Below are positions 1 through 8,072 of a stretch of DNA of 23,719 nucleotides, piece by piece (the stretch's first letter is position 1; each line of letters opens with the position of its first letter). The position numbers and the translations under genes were made by a program. The notes beneath the pieces were generated by a model. That model was not told where the DNA came from. It saw only the letters and a program-made list of their open reading frames with translations, and did not search any database. The stretch is from Pseudomonadota bacterium (GTDB lineage: Bacteria > Desulfobacterota > Syntrophobacteria > Syntrophobacterales > Syntrophobacteraceae): the NCBI GenBank assembly GCA_023416335.1, contig JAEZHY010000150.1:1-23719 (forward strand), written 5' to 3'.

Positions 1-125
1 GATATTGCACCCGTATCCGAATGTGCGATTTTACGCCATTCACTCGAGGTAGGAGCCGTATGAGGTAACTCCTCACGTACGGATCTGTGCGGGGGGTGCC
101 GGGTAACCGGCATTCCTACCGCGAC
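1..125 (+). mobile_element. Group II intron, 3' end (domains V and VI), truncated by window edge
   Basis: Positions 53-85 have the form of domain V: GAGCCGTA at the 5' side, a distal stem TGAGG/CCTCA, and CGTACGGATC closing back. This is close to the bacterial pattern GAGCCGUA...GUACGGUUC. Positions 91-120 fold as domain VI, with TGCCGG (97-102) pairing to CCGGCA (107-112) around a GTAA loop and G-rich/pyrimidine pairs below. An unpaired A at 118 lies 7 nt before an AC dinucleotide at 124-125, as expected for the branch-point adenosine and the 3' splice site. No reverse transcriptase is visible, because the intron body lies left of the window. The exact 3' boundary is inferred. Confidence 0.75.
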
Positions 126-563
126 ACAGTAAACTGAAAAAAGTTCCGCCGGTCCCTGGGCTTCGGTTCGGGAAATCCGGCCCCGGAAGTCTGGTGGGGT
201 GCAAGGCTTTATCGTCAATGCTGTTGCTTTAATGACCTTGTCCCGGTAGGGCTAAATATTTGGGAAGCTCCCTGGGGCTGTTGCCCAAATAATCGCGGCA
301 GCCCCGAATGGCTCGCAGAGCCCGGACTCGTCATTCCGACCCTTCTCTTCGATCAGGACAAGTTCACATCGGAATCCAGGCCTTTGGGGCGGAATAATTG
401 TGAATTCAAGTCTTTAAAAAACCTGGATCCCGGCTCAAAAGCAATGCCGGGATGACGGGTTTGGGGAACTTGGTCGCAAAATGTCCGGCTATACCCATCC
501 ATATAGGTCTTCGAAATAAATACAAAAAGTTGCTGACAAGCGTTGCCGGCCCCCTAACAATTC
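126..563. other. Non-coding spacer with inverted repeats
   Basis: No convincing gene is seen here. The stretch holds an imperfect hairpin at 257-291 (arms TATTTGGG and CCCAAATA with further internal pairs) and a short palindromic element at 427-453. The latter recurs at 10018-10043. Confidence 0.6.
427..453. repeat. Dispersed hairpin repeat, copy 1
   Basis: ATCCCGGC (427-434) and GCCGGGAT (446-453) are perfect 8-bp inverted arms around an 11-nt loop. The flanks (CTGG before, GACGGG after) are shared with a second copy at 10018-10043 in another intergenic region. This is a REP-like intergenic element. Confidence 0.7.
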
Positions 564-597
564 CTGCTCACTGCTCACTGCTCACTGCTCACTGCTC
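564..597. repeat. 7-bp tandem repeat (CTGCTCA, 4.9 copies), copy A
   Basis: Units of CTGCTCA start at 564, 571, 578 and 585, followed by a partial unit at 592-597. The array directly abuts the stop codon (598-600, minus strand) of the small lipoprotein gene. On that strand the unit reads AGTGAGC. An array with the same unit and copy number lies at 19434-19467, and a degenerate one at 6486-6513. Confidence 0.9.
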
Positions 598-867
598 CTA
601 GAACCCCCAGGTTGCCATCAATCCTATACCGCCCGTAGCGGAGGGATAACTCCCCCGATTGCCGCTGGAGAGTCGTCGTTCCATGAGTCGGTCACGAACG
701 AGGGGATCGGTGGCATCCCTATAATCAGGATTTGAAAATAAAAGCTGCACAGTACCGCCCCGGAAAGGCATCTGGCCGGGGTGTTCGGCATTGAATGCGG
801 GGGCAAGAGTCGAGCATGCGGTCATGGCCAAGAGCAAAACCAGAAATGCCAAGAATTTCCTGATCAT
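598..867 (-). CDS. Small putative lipoprotein, function unknown
   Basis: This is an 89-residue reading frame. The start at 867 is chosen over an upstream ATG at 888 because it is preceded by AAAGGAGGG at good spacing and starts the signal sequence exactly. The N-terminus is Met-Ile-Arg-Lys followed by a hydrophobic stretch ending in LAMTAC-S, a type II (lipoprotein) signal with the lipid-carrying Cys near residue 18. The mature part is short, polar and rich in Gly, Arg and Ser, and I recognise no domain in it. It is probably anchored to a membrane facing the periplasm. The stop codon abuts the 7-bp tandem array at 564-597. The upstream region (868-950) is AT-rich and could hold its promoter. 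Confidence 0.65.
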   Translation of the reverse strand: MIRKFLAFLVLLLAMTACSTLAPAFNAEHPGQMPFRGGTVQLLFSNPDYRDATDPLVRDRLMERRLSSGNRGSYPSATGGIGLMATWGF

Positions 868-888
868 GTTTCCCTCCTTTATAATCAA

Positions 889-1267
889 TCCTGAATAATT
901 AATAATTACTCTGGATTATTACGGAAGAGGGAATAAAAGAAAAGGAGTGCGGATTGTTTTCAGAATCATCCGGCATAGTGCTCGATTTTTCTCGAAACGG
1001 GTCTCTTCGATCGGCTTCGGCTCGGTCTGCAGAACCGCATTCATTCATTCAGCGCATTTCACCTCCGCGCGTTCGGATTTGAGCAACAAGTGACCTCTTC
1101 TTGCACATATCGCCCGTATATTCATCTTTTTCCGCTCTGATAAACTTTATTTGAAATCCATGTTTGCTTGATTTCGCTGAACTATTCGGGAATCAGGATT
1201 TTTTCCGATTTGGGAAGCTGTTTTGAAGAAAAAGGTTGACTCTCCATTGCCTTTGCGGATACATGCA
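889..1267. other. Intergenic region with no gene recognised
   Basis: This stretch separates the divergent lipoprotein gene from the hydrogenase cluster. It is AT-rich near 890-950. The open frames here are short or antisense to real genes, and none carries a recognisable domain. Confidence 0.5.
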
Positions 1268-1281
1268 CATTGTGCACAATG
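1268..1281. promoter_or_regulatory. Putative operator, palindrome 1
   Basis: CATTGTGCACAATG is a perfect 14-bp palindrome. Its core TTGTGCACAA (1270-1279) recurs exactly at 1352-1361, 82 bp downstream. Both copies lie upstream of the first gene of the hydrogenase/Hdr cluster, which suggests a dimeric regulator. The regulator is unknown. The half-site resembles the TTGTG of Rex or CRP sites, but the two halves are adjacent here rather than spaced. Confidence 0.5.
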
Positions 1282-1351
1282 GGTTTGGGCTCTCGGGCAC
1301 AAGGCCGTATGAGCCGAGTGGCGGGCGGGATGCATTTCGCCGGAATCCATG

Positions 1352-1361
1352 TTGTGCACAA
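1352..1361. promoter_or_regulatory. Putative operator, palindrome 2
   Basis: This is an exact second copy of TTGTGCACAA. It lies 86 bp before the start codon of the maturation protease gene. See the entry at 1268. Confidence 0.5.
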
Positions 1362-1447
1362 GCTCGGATCCAAAAGCCAAAAATGATGATTTTACGGAAG
1401 CCTGTCGGGACAGGGCCTTTTGCATTAGCGAAGAAAAGAGATGCCTG

Positions 1448-1948
1448 ATGAGCACTGTGCAAGATCTTTTCACCAAACCCGTTCTCATCTTCGGGTGCGG
1501 CAACATTCTCGTAGGCGATGACGGTTTTGGGCCTGCGGTTATCGACCACTTGCTCGAAAATTTCGAGCTGCCCGCACAAGTAGCCGCCCTGGATGTCGGG
1601 ACCAGTATCCGTGAGTTGCTTTTCGATCTCGTCCTCATGCAAAAGAGGCCCGAGGTAATTTTCATTGTGGATTCGGTTGCCAATTCGGACAGACAACCGG
1701 GTGAGATATTCGAAATGGATATCAGCGGGATCCCGTCGATAAAGGTCAACGATTTTTCGCTTCACCAGTTCCCGTCGGTAAATCTGCTGAACGAACTGCA
1801 GGAGGGGGCGGGCGTAAAGATCAGAGTGCTCGCGGTCCAGGTGGAAAAGATACCCGATGAGATAAGCCAGGGGCTGTCGGCCCCGGTAGCGGCGGCTGTT
1901 CCAAAAGCCTGTGAGTGGTTGCTTCGAGAGGTTGAGGAGTTGTCATGA
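1448..1948 (+). CDS. Hydrogenase maturation protease (HycI/HyaD/FrhD family)
   Basis: This is a 166-residue nickel-dependent endopeptidase that trims the C-terminal peptide of [NiFe] hydrogenase large subunits after Ni insertion. The family start motif GCGNILVGDDGFGP is at residues 16-29. A conserved Asp in LDVGTS and a His in FSLHQ complete the likely Ni-binding set known from HybD-type proteases. The start at 1448 is preferred because an AAGAG-type ribosome site lies about 7 nt upstream and the N-terminus then matches the family. An extension to 1349 would run through the regulatory palindrome. The stop overlaps the next start (ATGA at 1945-1948), indicating translational coupling. The expected substrate is the large subunit encoded at 8073-9572, which keeps a C-terminal tail after its metal-binding His. 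Confidence 0.88.
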   Translation: MSTVQDLFTKPVLIFGCGNILVGDDGFGPAVIDHLLENFELPAQVAALDVGTSIRELLFDLVLMQKRPEVIFIVDSVANSDRQPGEIFEMDISGIPSIKVNDFSLHQFPSVNLLNELQEGAGVKIRVLAVQVEKIPDEISQGLSAPVAAAVPKACEWLLREVEELS

Positions 1949-3411
1949 TAGTAATTCGAATCGGCCAGCTGGCGGATCAGCTTGGCGTTCACAGAAACAC
2001 GATCCGAAACTGGATCAGAAGCGGCCGGCTCCCGGCCCGCAGTATGTCGGGCAAGCGATATCTCCTTTCCGAAGCCGACTTCAGCAAGATTTGCCAGGAA
2101 TTCGGGATCGACCGGTCGACGCTCAAGCTGAAGCATGTTCCGGGCGCCCCGCTCATGAGCCGCGAGATGGGGCTGCTCGAAGAAAATGTCCGCAAGATCG
2201 GTCTTCCTTCGGGGCAGCTGCTCGAAGACTTCTCCTGGGGGGAAGCCTGCATGACGTGCGGAAGCTGTGCCAGCGCCTGTCCGATATCGGGGGTGGACGG
2301 CCTGGATCCGCGCAAGGTGATCCGCATGGCCGTGCTTGGGCTCGAAGAGGAACTGCTTGCATCGCAGTGGCCATGGAAATGCACACTATGCGGTAAATGC
2401 GAAAGAGCATGTCCCCAGAACATCGAAATAGTATCGCTTATCCATCGCGTCAGGGGACTCAGGGAAAGAGCCAAGGTGCCGGGGCCGCTCCACAAGGGCG
2501 TTCTGATGTGCCTCGACCGCGGCAACAACCTCGGTATCCCCCAAGAGGATTTCGTCTCACTTGTCGAAGAAATGTCCCGGGAGATGGCGGACGAAGGTTG
2601 CACCGGCTTCACTTCGCCGATCGACAGGAAGGGCGCCAACCTGCTCATGATGGTCAACTCCAAGGAGCCCTTTGCCGAACCGGACGACATGAAGTACTGG
2701 TGGAAGATATTTTATGCGGCGGGCGAATCCTGGACGATTCCCTCCGAGAACTGGGAAGGCGTGAACTGGGCGCTTTTTACGGGAGACGACGACTCGCTCA
2801 GGACTATTGTCGGGCGGATCGTCCAGAACATGTACAGACTGGAGTGCAAAACGCTCCTGCTGCCCGACTGAGGGCACTCATATTATGCAACCCGGTACGG
2901 GTTGAATCGCTGGTTCAAAGAAGATCTGAAAAATTTCAAGGTAACGACCATATTCGACATCCTGATGGACTACATCCGGGACGGGCGTATCAAAATCGAT
3001 CCCTCACGGCATCGGGTTCTCACCACGTATACCGATCCCTGTCACTATGGCCGCAAATCGCTCAAAACCTTCGGACAGGGCTACTTTGAAGAGCCGAGGG
3101 CGATCATAAAGAAGTGCGCTCCCAACTTTGTAGAACTCTACCCCGGCCAGGCGGACAACTATTGCTGCGGAGCCGGAGGCGGCGGATGGGCCATGCCTTT
3201 CAAGGAAGAGCGGGTCTTTTTCGGGCGGTTGAAAGCGCGCCAGATCGAAAACTCCAAAGCGGGACTCGTGATTGCCGCATGCCACAACTGCCGTGACCAG
3301 ATCATGAAAAGCCTGCGCAACGAATATGATTTCAAAGCCGATGTCAAATATATCTGGGAATTGGTAGCCGATTCACTGGTCCTGCCCGGAAGCCGGGGAA
3401 ACAGGACATAA
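1945..3411 (+). CDS. Selenoprotein: HTH-HdrC-CCG-domain fusion (HdrC/HdrD/DsrK-like), UGA=Sec309
   Basis: This is a 488-residue protein if the in-frame TGA at 2869-2871 is read as selenocysteine. The layout is: residues 6-50, a MerR/excisionase-type helix-turn-helix (LGVHRNTIRNWIRSGRLPA); C102/105/108/112 and C146/149/152/156, two [4Fe-4S] sites as in HdrC; then an HdrD/TmcB/DsrK-like region. There PDUGH aligns with the ECGH motif of that family. It is followed by DPCH (C366), NYCCGAGGGG (C407-C408) and CHNC (C446/C449), a cysteine-rich CCG domain expected to bind a non-cubane or [4Fe-4S] cluster. The sequence across the TGA is continuous in one frame, and the downstream part has no ribosome site of its own. 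A hairpin with a GGUAC loop lies 22 nt after the TGA. The likely role is electron transfer or disulfide reduction partnering HdrA. The HTH fusion is unusual. Confidence 0.85.
2888..2904 (+). promoter_or_regulatory. Putative bacterial SECIS element for Sec309 of the HdrC/CCG fusion
   Basis: CAACCC (2888-2893) pairs with GGGTTG (2899-2904) around a GGTAC loop. The loop begins 22 nt after the in-frame TGA. Bacterial SECIS hairpins lie within coding sequence a few tens of nt downstream of UGA and carry G (often GGU) at the start of the apical loop, as in the GGUC loop of E. coli fdhF. Confidence 0.65.
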
Positions 3412-3428
3412 TTGGGGAGCAGTTTTAA

Positions 3429-6400
3429 ATGATCGATTTCGAAGAAAAAGTCGGGAGTGTAATGATCGTTGGAGGCGGTATAGCCGGAATTCAGGCTTCG
3501 CTCGACCTCGCAAACAGCGGTTATTATGTGTACCTGATCGAACGGACCGGCGCCATCGGAGGCGCGATGGCCCAGGTTGACAAGACATTTCCGACAAACG
3601 ACTGCGCGATGTGAATTCTCTCGCCCAAACTGGTCGAGTGCGGTCGGCACTTGAATATACAACTGATGACGATGACGGAGCTGGAGAAGGTCGAGGGAGA
3701 ACTCGGCAATTTCAAAGTTTCTCTGCGCCAGCACCCCAGGTACGTTGATATCGACAAATGCATCGCATGCGGAAAGTGCGCGGAGAAATGCCCCAGCTTG
3801 GTCCGCGATGAATTCAATCAAAAGATCAATACCCGTAAAGCCATTTATGTAAAATATCCCCAGGCTGTTCCTCTCAAATACCAGATCGATCCGGTCAACT
3901 GCAACAGGATGAGGGGAGGGCGTTGTCGGGAATGCGAACATGTCTGCCCGTGTGATGCCATCCGGTTCGACGATTTTGAAAAAGAGATTACCGTCAACGT
4001 CGGATCCATCATCCTTGCTCCGGGATACAGAACGTTCAACCCCTCGGGCCTCTCGTCCTGGGGCTACGGGCGTTTTCCAAACGTGATCACCGCAGCGGAA
4101 CTCGAGCGTTACCTGGCCGCTTCCGGTCCCACGAGCGGCAACCTCGTTCGGCCCTCCGACGGCAAAGCGGTCAAGAGGATGGCCTTTCTGCAGTGCATAG
4201 GCAGCCGGGACCAGAACCAGGTCTCCAAGAACTACTGTTCATCCGTGTGCTGCATGTATGCAATCAAGCAGGCAATGATCGCCACCGACCATAACCGCAG
4301 CCTGCAGGTCTCCATCTTCCACATGGATATCAGAACGCACGGAAAAGATTTCGAGCGTTTTTACGACCGCGCCAAGCAAAGGGGGATCAGCTTTCAGAGG
4401 TGCCGCATTCACTCCGTCGAACCGGGCGAATCGGGTGATGACATCAGCCTGCGCTACATCACCGAGAACGGCAAGCAGACCAACGAGCAGTTCGACCTTG
4501 TGGTGCTTTCGGTAGGCATGGAATCGACCCCGGAGATGATTGCCCTTGCCGAGCGAACGGGAATAGAATTGAGTGAAGACGGTTTTGCATCGACCTCCTG
4601 CTTCACGCCCGTCTCGACATCCCGGCCCGGGATTTTCGCCTGCGGCGCATTTTCCGGACCGAAGGATATTCCTGCTTCGGTCATAGGAGCATCGGCGGCG
4701 GCTTCGGCTTCCTCGGTGCGGCTCTCGGATGTCCGGTACAGTCTTTCCCAGCAGAAGCGGTTCCCTCCCGAAATGAGCGTTTCGGAGTCGGAGCCCCGCA
4801 TCGGTGTATTCGTCTGCAACTGCGGGTCCAATATTTCCGATGTGGTAAATGTACATGAGGTGGCCAGGTATGCCCAAACGCTGCCGAATGTCGTCTTTGT
4901 GGACAAGACTCTCTTTGCCTGCTCCCAGGATTCGCAGGAAACGATCCGGGACCGGATCCGAGACGAGAACCTCAACAGGATCGTGATCGCATCGTGTACC
5001 CCCCGCACCCATGAAAATCTTTTTCGGGAAACACTCAGAGCATCGGGGCTGAACGAGTGCCTCGTCGAGATGGCCAATATCCGGAATCAGCTTGCGTGGG
5101 TGCATGCTGCGGAACCCGAGGCCGCGACCGCCAAAGCCAAAGACCTGGTGCGGATGGCCGTCGCCAAGGCGGCCCTGCTCGAACCCGTGCCGCCGGTTTC
5201 GGTGCGAATCACTCCGCAGGCCCTTGTCATAGGCGGCGGCCTTGCCGGAATGACCGCGGCGCTGGCTCTTGCCGACCAGGGATTTCCCGTCCACCTGGTC
5301 GAAAAAGCGGCACAGCTCGGAGGTAATGCGCGCCACCTTTTCAAGACCTGGAAGGGGGAGCACATCCCGCCTCAGATGGACCTGCTGGCTTCCCGCGTCC
5401 GCGAGCACAGCCTGATCACCGTACACCTCAAATCGACCATAATTCATGCCGAGGGCTACGTCGGCAGCTTCCGGTCGACCATTCAGAAGGCTTCGGGAAA
5501 TATCACGATAGATCACGGCGTGGCCATCCTGGCAACGGGTGGACAGGCATTCAAACCTTCGGAATACGATTACGGCCTCTCGCAGGACATCTTCACTTCG
5601 CTCGAATTCGACAAACTGCATGCCGTAGGCGACGAACGGATAAAGAAAGGCCGCAATTTTGTCTTCATCCAATGCGTGGGTTCCCGGGAACCGGACCGCA
5701 ATTACTGCTCCCGGGTCTGCTGCACACATTCGATCCAGTCGGCAATAGCGCTCAAGGAGGAAAATCCCGAGCGAAGAATCTTTATCCTGCATCGGGACGT
5801 TCGAACGTACGGCCAGAGGGAGAGCCTGTACAGAAGGGCGCGCGAACTCGGGGTCGTCTTCATAAACTACGACGTGCACCAGAAGCCCAATGTAGTTGTG
5901 AATGAGGACAAGATTGAAGTCATAGTCTGGGACCACATCCTGCACGAACCGTTCAGCATCCCGGCGGACGTGGTGACCCTTGCGACGGCCGTCGTTCCCA
6001 ACCCGGACGCGCGGGAACTCGCAAAGCTCTATAAACTCCCTGTGGATATGGACGGATTTCTTCTGGAAGCGCACGTAAAACTCCGGCCGGTGGACTTTGC
6101 AACGGACGGTATTTTCCTTGCCGGTCTGGCGCATTATCCGAAGCCCATAGAAGAGTCGATCGCCCAGGCAGAGGCGGCCGTTTCCCGGGCAGTGACCGTG
6201 CTGTCGAGCAGATGGGTCGATCTAGACCTGGTCAAGGCGCGTGTCGATGAGAAGAGGTGCGACTGTTGCGCTCTGTGCGTGGACGCGTGTCCATATGAAG
6301 CCCTGGCGATCGAGCGGGTGAATGGCGATGAGAACGGCGAGTCCGGGAAGCAGCAATTGGTGGTCCGGGCGGCAAAATGCAAAGGCTGCGGGACCTGCCA

Positions 6401-6485
6401 GGCAACATGCCCGAAAGAAGGCATCAGCGTAACGGGCTTTTCGTACCGGCAGCTTTCGGCCCAGGTGCAGGCGGCGCTCTCTTAG
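3429..6485 (+). CDS. hdrA: Selenoprotein HdrA, tandem double-module form, UGA=Sec62
   Basis: This FAD/iron-sulfur subunit has 1018 residues if the TGA at 3612-3614 is Sec62. HdrA is the flavin-bifurcating core of Hdr complexes. Module 1 has GGGIAG (dinucleotide binding, near residue 17), then [18 protein letters not shown], where U replaces the Cys of the DCxxC motif. Ferredoxin-like clusters follow (C111/114/117/121 and C158 to C175), then QCIGSR and YCSSVCC. Module 2 starts near residue 458 with [10 protein letters not shown], the usual HdrA N-terminal domain. It continues with GGGLAG (about 602), QCVGSR (about 748) and YCSRVCC, and ends with two [4Fe-4S] sites at C944/947/950/954 and C984/987/990/994. 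Module 2 lacks the DCxxC/U insertion. Usual HdrA is about 650 residues, so this is a fused duplicate. The start has GGGGAG upstream, 17 nt after the preceding stop. Confidence 0.93.
3634..3654 (+). promoter_or_regulatory. Putative bacterial SECIS element for Sec62 of HdrA
   Basis: TCGAGTGC (3634-3641) pairs with GCACTTGA (3647-3654), with one G-U pair, around the loop GGTCG (3642-3646). The loop contains the GGUC seen in the E. coli fdhF SECIS. It starts 27 nt after the TGA at 3612-3614. Confidence 0.7.
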
Positions 6486-6513
6486 AGTGAACGGTGAGCA
6501 GTGAACAGTGAAC
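6486..6513. repeat. Degenerate 7-bp tandem repeat (AGTGAAC family), copy B
   Basis: Four units, AGTGAAC, GGTGAGC, AGTGAAC and AGTGAAC, begin on the base right after the hdrA stop codon. They belong to the same family as the arrays at 564-597 and 19434-19467 and have the same orientation relative to the upstream gene. Confidence 0.8.
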
Positions 6514-6617
6514 TGAGCAATAGGTTTTGTTGGGCAGCATCATCTGATTGCGGCATGGCTTTGTTCCCGTGCGCTTTATGCGCCTTCGGGGTGAATAGTT
6601 TTTCCTGGAGGATTTAA

Positions 6618-7082
6618 TTGACTCATTATTACCCGGGATTTGAACCGAAAATTCTGGCCTTTACCTGCAACTGGTGCTCCTATGCGGCTGCCGATCTTGC
6701 GGGCACTGTCCGGGTGCAGTATCCGACCAATTTGCGTATCATCCGGGTAATGTGCTCCGGCATGGTCCATCCGAACCTCGTCACGGAGGCTTTCCAGTAC
6801 GGGGCGGACGGCGTTCTGGTGATGGGCTGCCATCTCGGAGAGTGTCATTACCAGGACGGCAATCAGAAGGCGAAGGCAAGGCTGGTGGTCATAGAAGAGA
6901 TGCTCTCCCTCATGGGGCTCGAACAGGAAAGATTCCGGCTGGTCTGGTGTTCCTCGGCCGAAGCCGAGCGTTTTGCATCCATGGTGCAGGAAGCGACCGC
7001 AGCGTTAAAAGAACTCGGCCCCTCTCCCTACCGCAAAGACGCTTCGGTATATACGAAAAGGGAGGTGGTTCAATGCCTCTAA
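6618..7082 (+). CDS. mvhD: MvhD-type [2Fe-2S] hydrogenase/Hdr linker subunit
   Basis: This is a 154-residue small iron-sulfur protein that passes electrons from the hydrogenase module to HdrA in Mvh-Hdr complexes. The family signature is present: CNWCSYAAAD (C17, C20), MCSG (C46) and GCHLGECHY (C71, C76). All are ordinary Cys codons, whereas some archaeal homologues carry Sec. The start is TTG at 6618, chosen for its TGGAGGA ribosome site about 6 nt upstream and because no suitable ATG precedes the conserved N-terminus. It lies 132 nt after hdrA and overlaps mvhG by 10 nt, so the two are probably co-translated. The protein is cytoplasmic. Confidence 0.92.
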   Translation: MTHYYPGFEPKILAFTCNWCSYAAADLAGTVRVQYPTNLRIIRVMCSGMVHPNLVTEAFQYGADGVLVMGCHLGECHYQDGNQKAKARLVVIEEMLSLMGLEQERFRLVWCSSAEAERFASMVQEATAALKELGPSPYRKDASVYTKREVVQCL

Positions 7083-8008
7083 AACTTGCTTCCGAATCGC
7101 TTAGCGGCTGCTGCGGCTGCGAGATTTCGCTTCTGAATACCGGAGGCGGGTTCTTGAGCCTGCTGAAAGATTTCGAGATTGTCCATATGCCGCTGCTGAT
7201 GGACCATAAGTATTTCAACCCGGAAGGCAGAGGGGCAACGGTCCAGATCCCCGAAGCAGATGTCGGGATAATCAGCGGTGCCGTCAGAAACGAAGAACAG
7301 AAGCGGATTGCCGAGAGGATGCGCGAGCGCTGCCGCATTGTCGTGGCCTTCGGTACGTGCGCCGCCTACGGCGGAATACCGGCGCTGGTCAATCTGATCG
7401 ATGACAAGGACCTGTTCCGCCGCTATTACCGAACCGCGGAAGCAACCGATGCCGCTCTGAATCCGACCGAGGTGGTGCCTCAGTTCCTGGAGCGCACCTT
7501 TGCACTGGATGAGATAATCCGGGTCGATTTTTCCCTTCCCGGCTGTCCGCCTCATCCGGACAGCATTGCCGCCGGACTGGAAGCTCTTGCAGGCGGCAGG
7601 AAGCTTGAAAAATCGGTCTACAGCGTGTGTGATTCCTGTCCGACGAAGCGTGAGGGCAAGGGCACGGTCCAAAGGATCCGCAGGTTCATTCGCAATGCAC
7701 GGTTTCAGCCGGAAAAGCCCCTTTCCGAAATGCGATGCCTGCTGGAGCAGGGATTTCTCTGCATGGGTCCGGTTACTCTTGCAGGGTGTGCCGGGAGAAA
7801 CGGCGGCGCACCCAGATGTATCGAGGCGCGAGTGCCCTGCAGGGGTTGTTACGGACCGGTGAGGGAGGGTGGAAACCAGCTCCTGGATATTTTGAATGCG
7901 CTTGCGAGCAATGGAATCGACACGCGCAATCTGCCGGACCGCCTTTCCGTTCTCCGTTTTTCGGGAGCGCACGGGAGGCTCTTGCGAGTTGCCCGAAATC
8001 CTGCCTGA
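7073..8008 (+). CDS. mvhG: [NiFe(Se)] hydrogenase small subunit, MvhG type (group 3)
   Basis: This is a 311-residue iron-sulfur subunit that carries electrons from the active site of the large subunit to MvhD. SGCCGCEISLLN (C13, C14, C16) is the proximal-cluster start of the family. GTCAAYGG and LPGCPPHPD supply further ligands. A Cys-rich C-terminal part (CDSCPTKREGKG, then a run of eight Cys from MRC to CRGCYGPV) binds the medial and distal clusters. There is no Tat signal, in line with a cytoplasmic group 3 enzyme. The start at 7073 has GGAGGTGG upstream and overlaps the mvhD end. A much longer open frame upstream of it is the mvhD shadow. Confidence 0.93.
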   Translation: MPLKLASESLSGCCGCEISLLNTGGGFLSLLKDFEIVHMPLLMDHKYFNPEGRGATVQIPEADVGIISGAVRNEEQKRIAERMRERCRIVVAFGTCAAYGGIPALVNLIDDKDLFRRYYRTAEATDAALNPTEVVPQFLERTFALDEIIRVDFSLPGCPPHPDSIAAGLEALAGGRKLEKSVYSVCDSCPTKREGKGTVQRIRRFIRNARFQPEKPLSEMRCLLEQGFLCMGPVTLAGCAGRNGGAPRCIEARVPCRGCYGPVREGGNQLLDILNALASNGIDTRNLPDRLSVLRFSGAHGRLLRVARNPA

Positions 8009-8072
8009 ATTTAATTGAGAGGTTTTCCCGGAGAGCGCGGGATTTCCCCGTGATTTTCAATAAGAGGAATTT

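Noticed and set aside
1268..1361. Rex or CRP binding sites
   Set aside because: The half-site resembles theirs, but the usual spacer between half-sites is missing. I therefore leave the regulator unnamed.
1236..1448. Plus-strand ORF of 70 residues
   Set aside because: No recognisable domain, no ribosome site, and it runs through both regulatory palindromes.
2872..3411. Separate gene starting at the TTG at 2902, downstream of the UGA
   Set aside because: It lacks a ribosome site, begins in the middle of a CCG-domain protein, and is in frame with the gene upstream. Sec read-through explains it better.
4239..6134. Minus-strand ORF of 631 residues antisense to hdrA
   Set aside because: Its composition (rich in Arg, His, Gly) and lack of motifs are typical of an antisense shadow in GC-rich DNA. 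The plus frame is clearly hdrA.
3651..6485. HdrA starting at 3651, with 3429-3614 as a separate small ORF
   Set aside because: The small ORF holds the FAD-binding N-terminus of the same protein in the same frame. The TTG at 3651 lies inside the predicted SECIS hairpin and has no ribosome site.
8006..8008. UGA at the end of mvhG as another Sec codon
   Set aside because: The next in-frame stop comes two codons later, and the protein already has its full set of Cys ligands.
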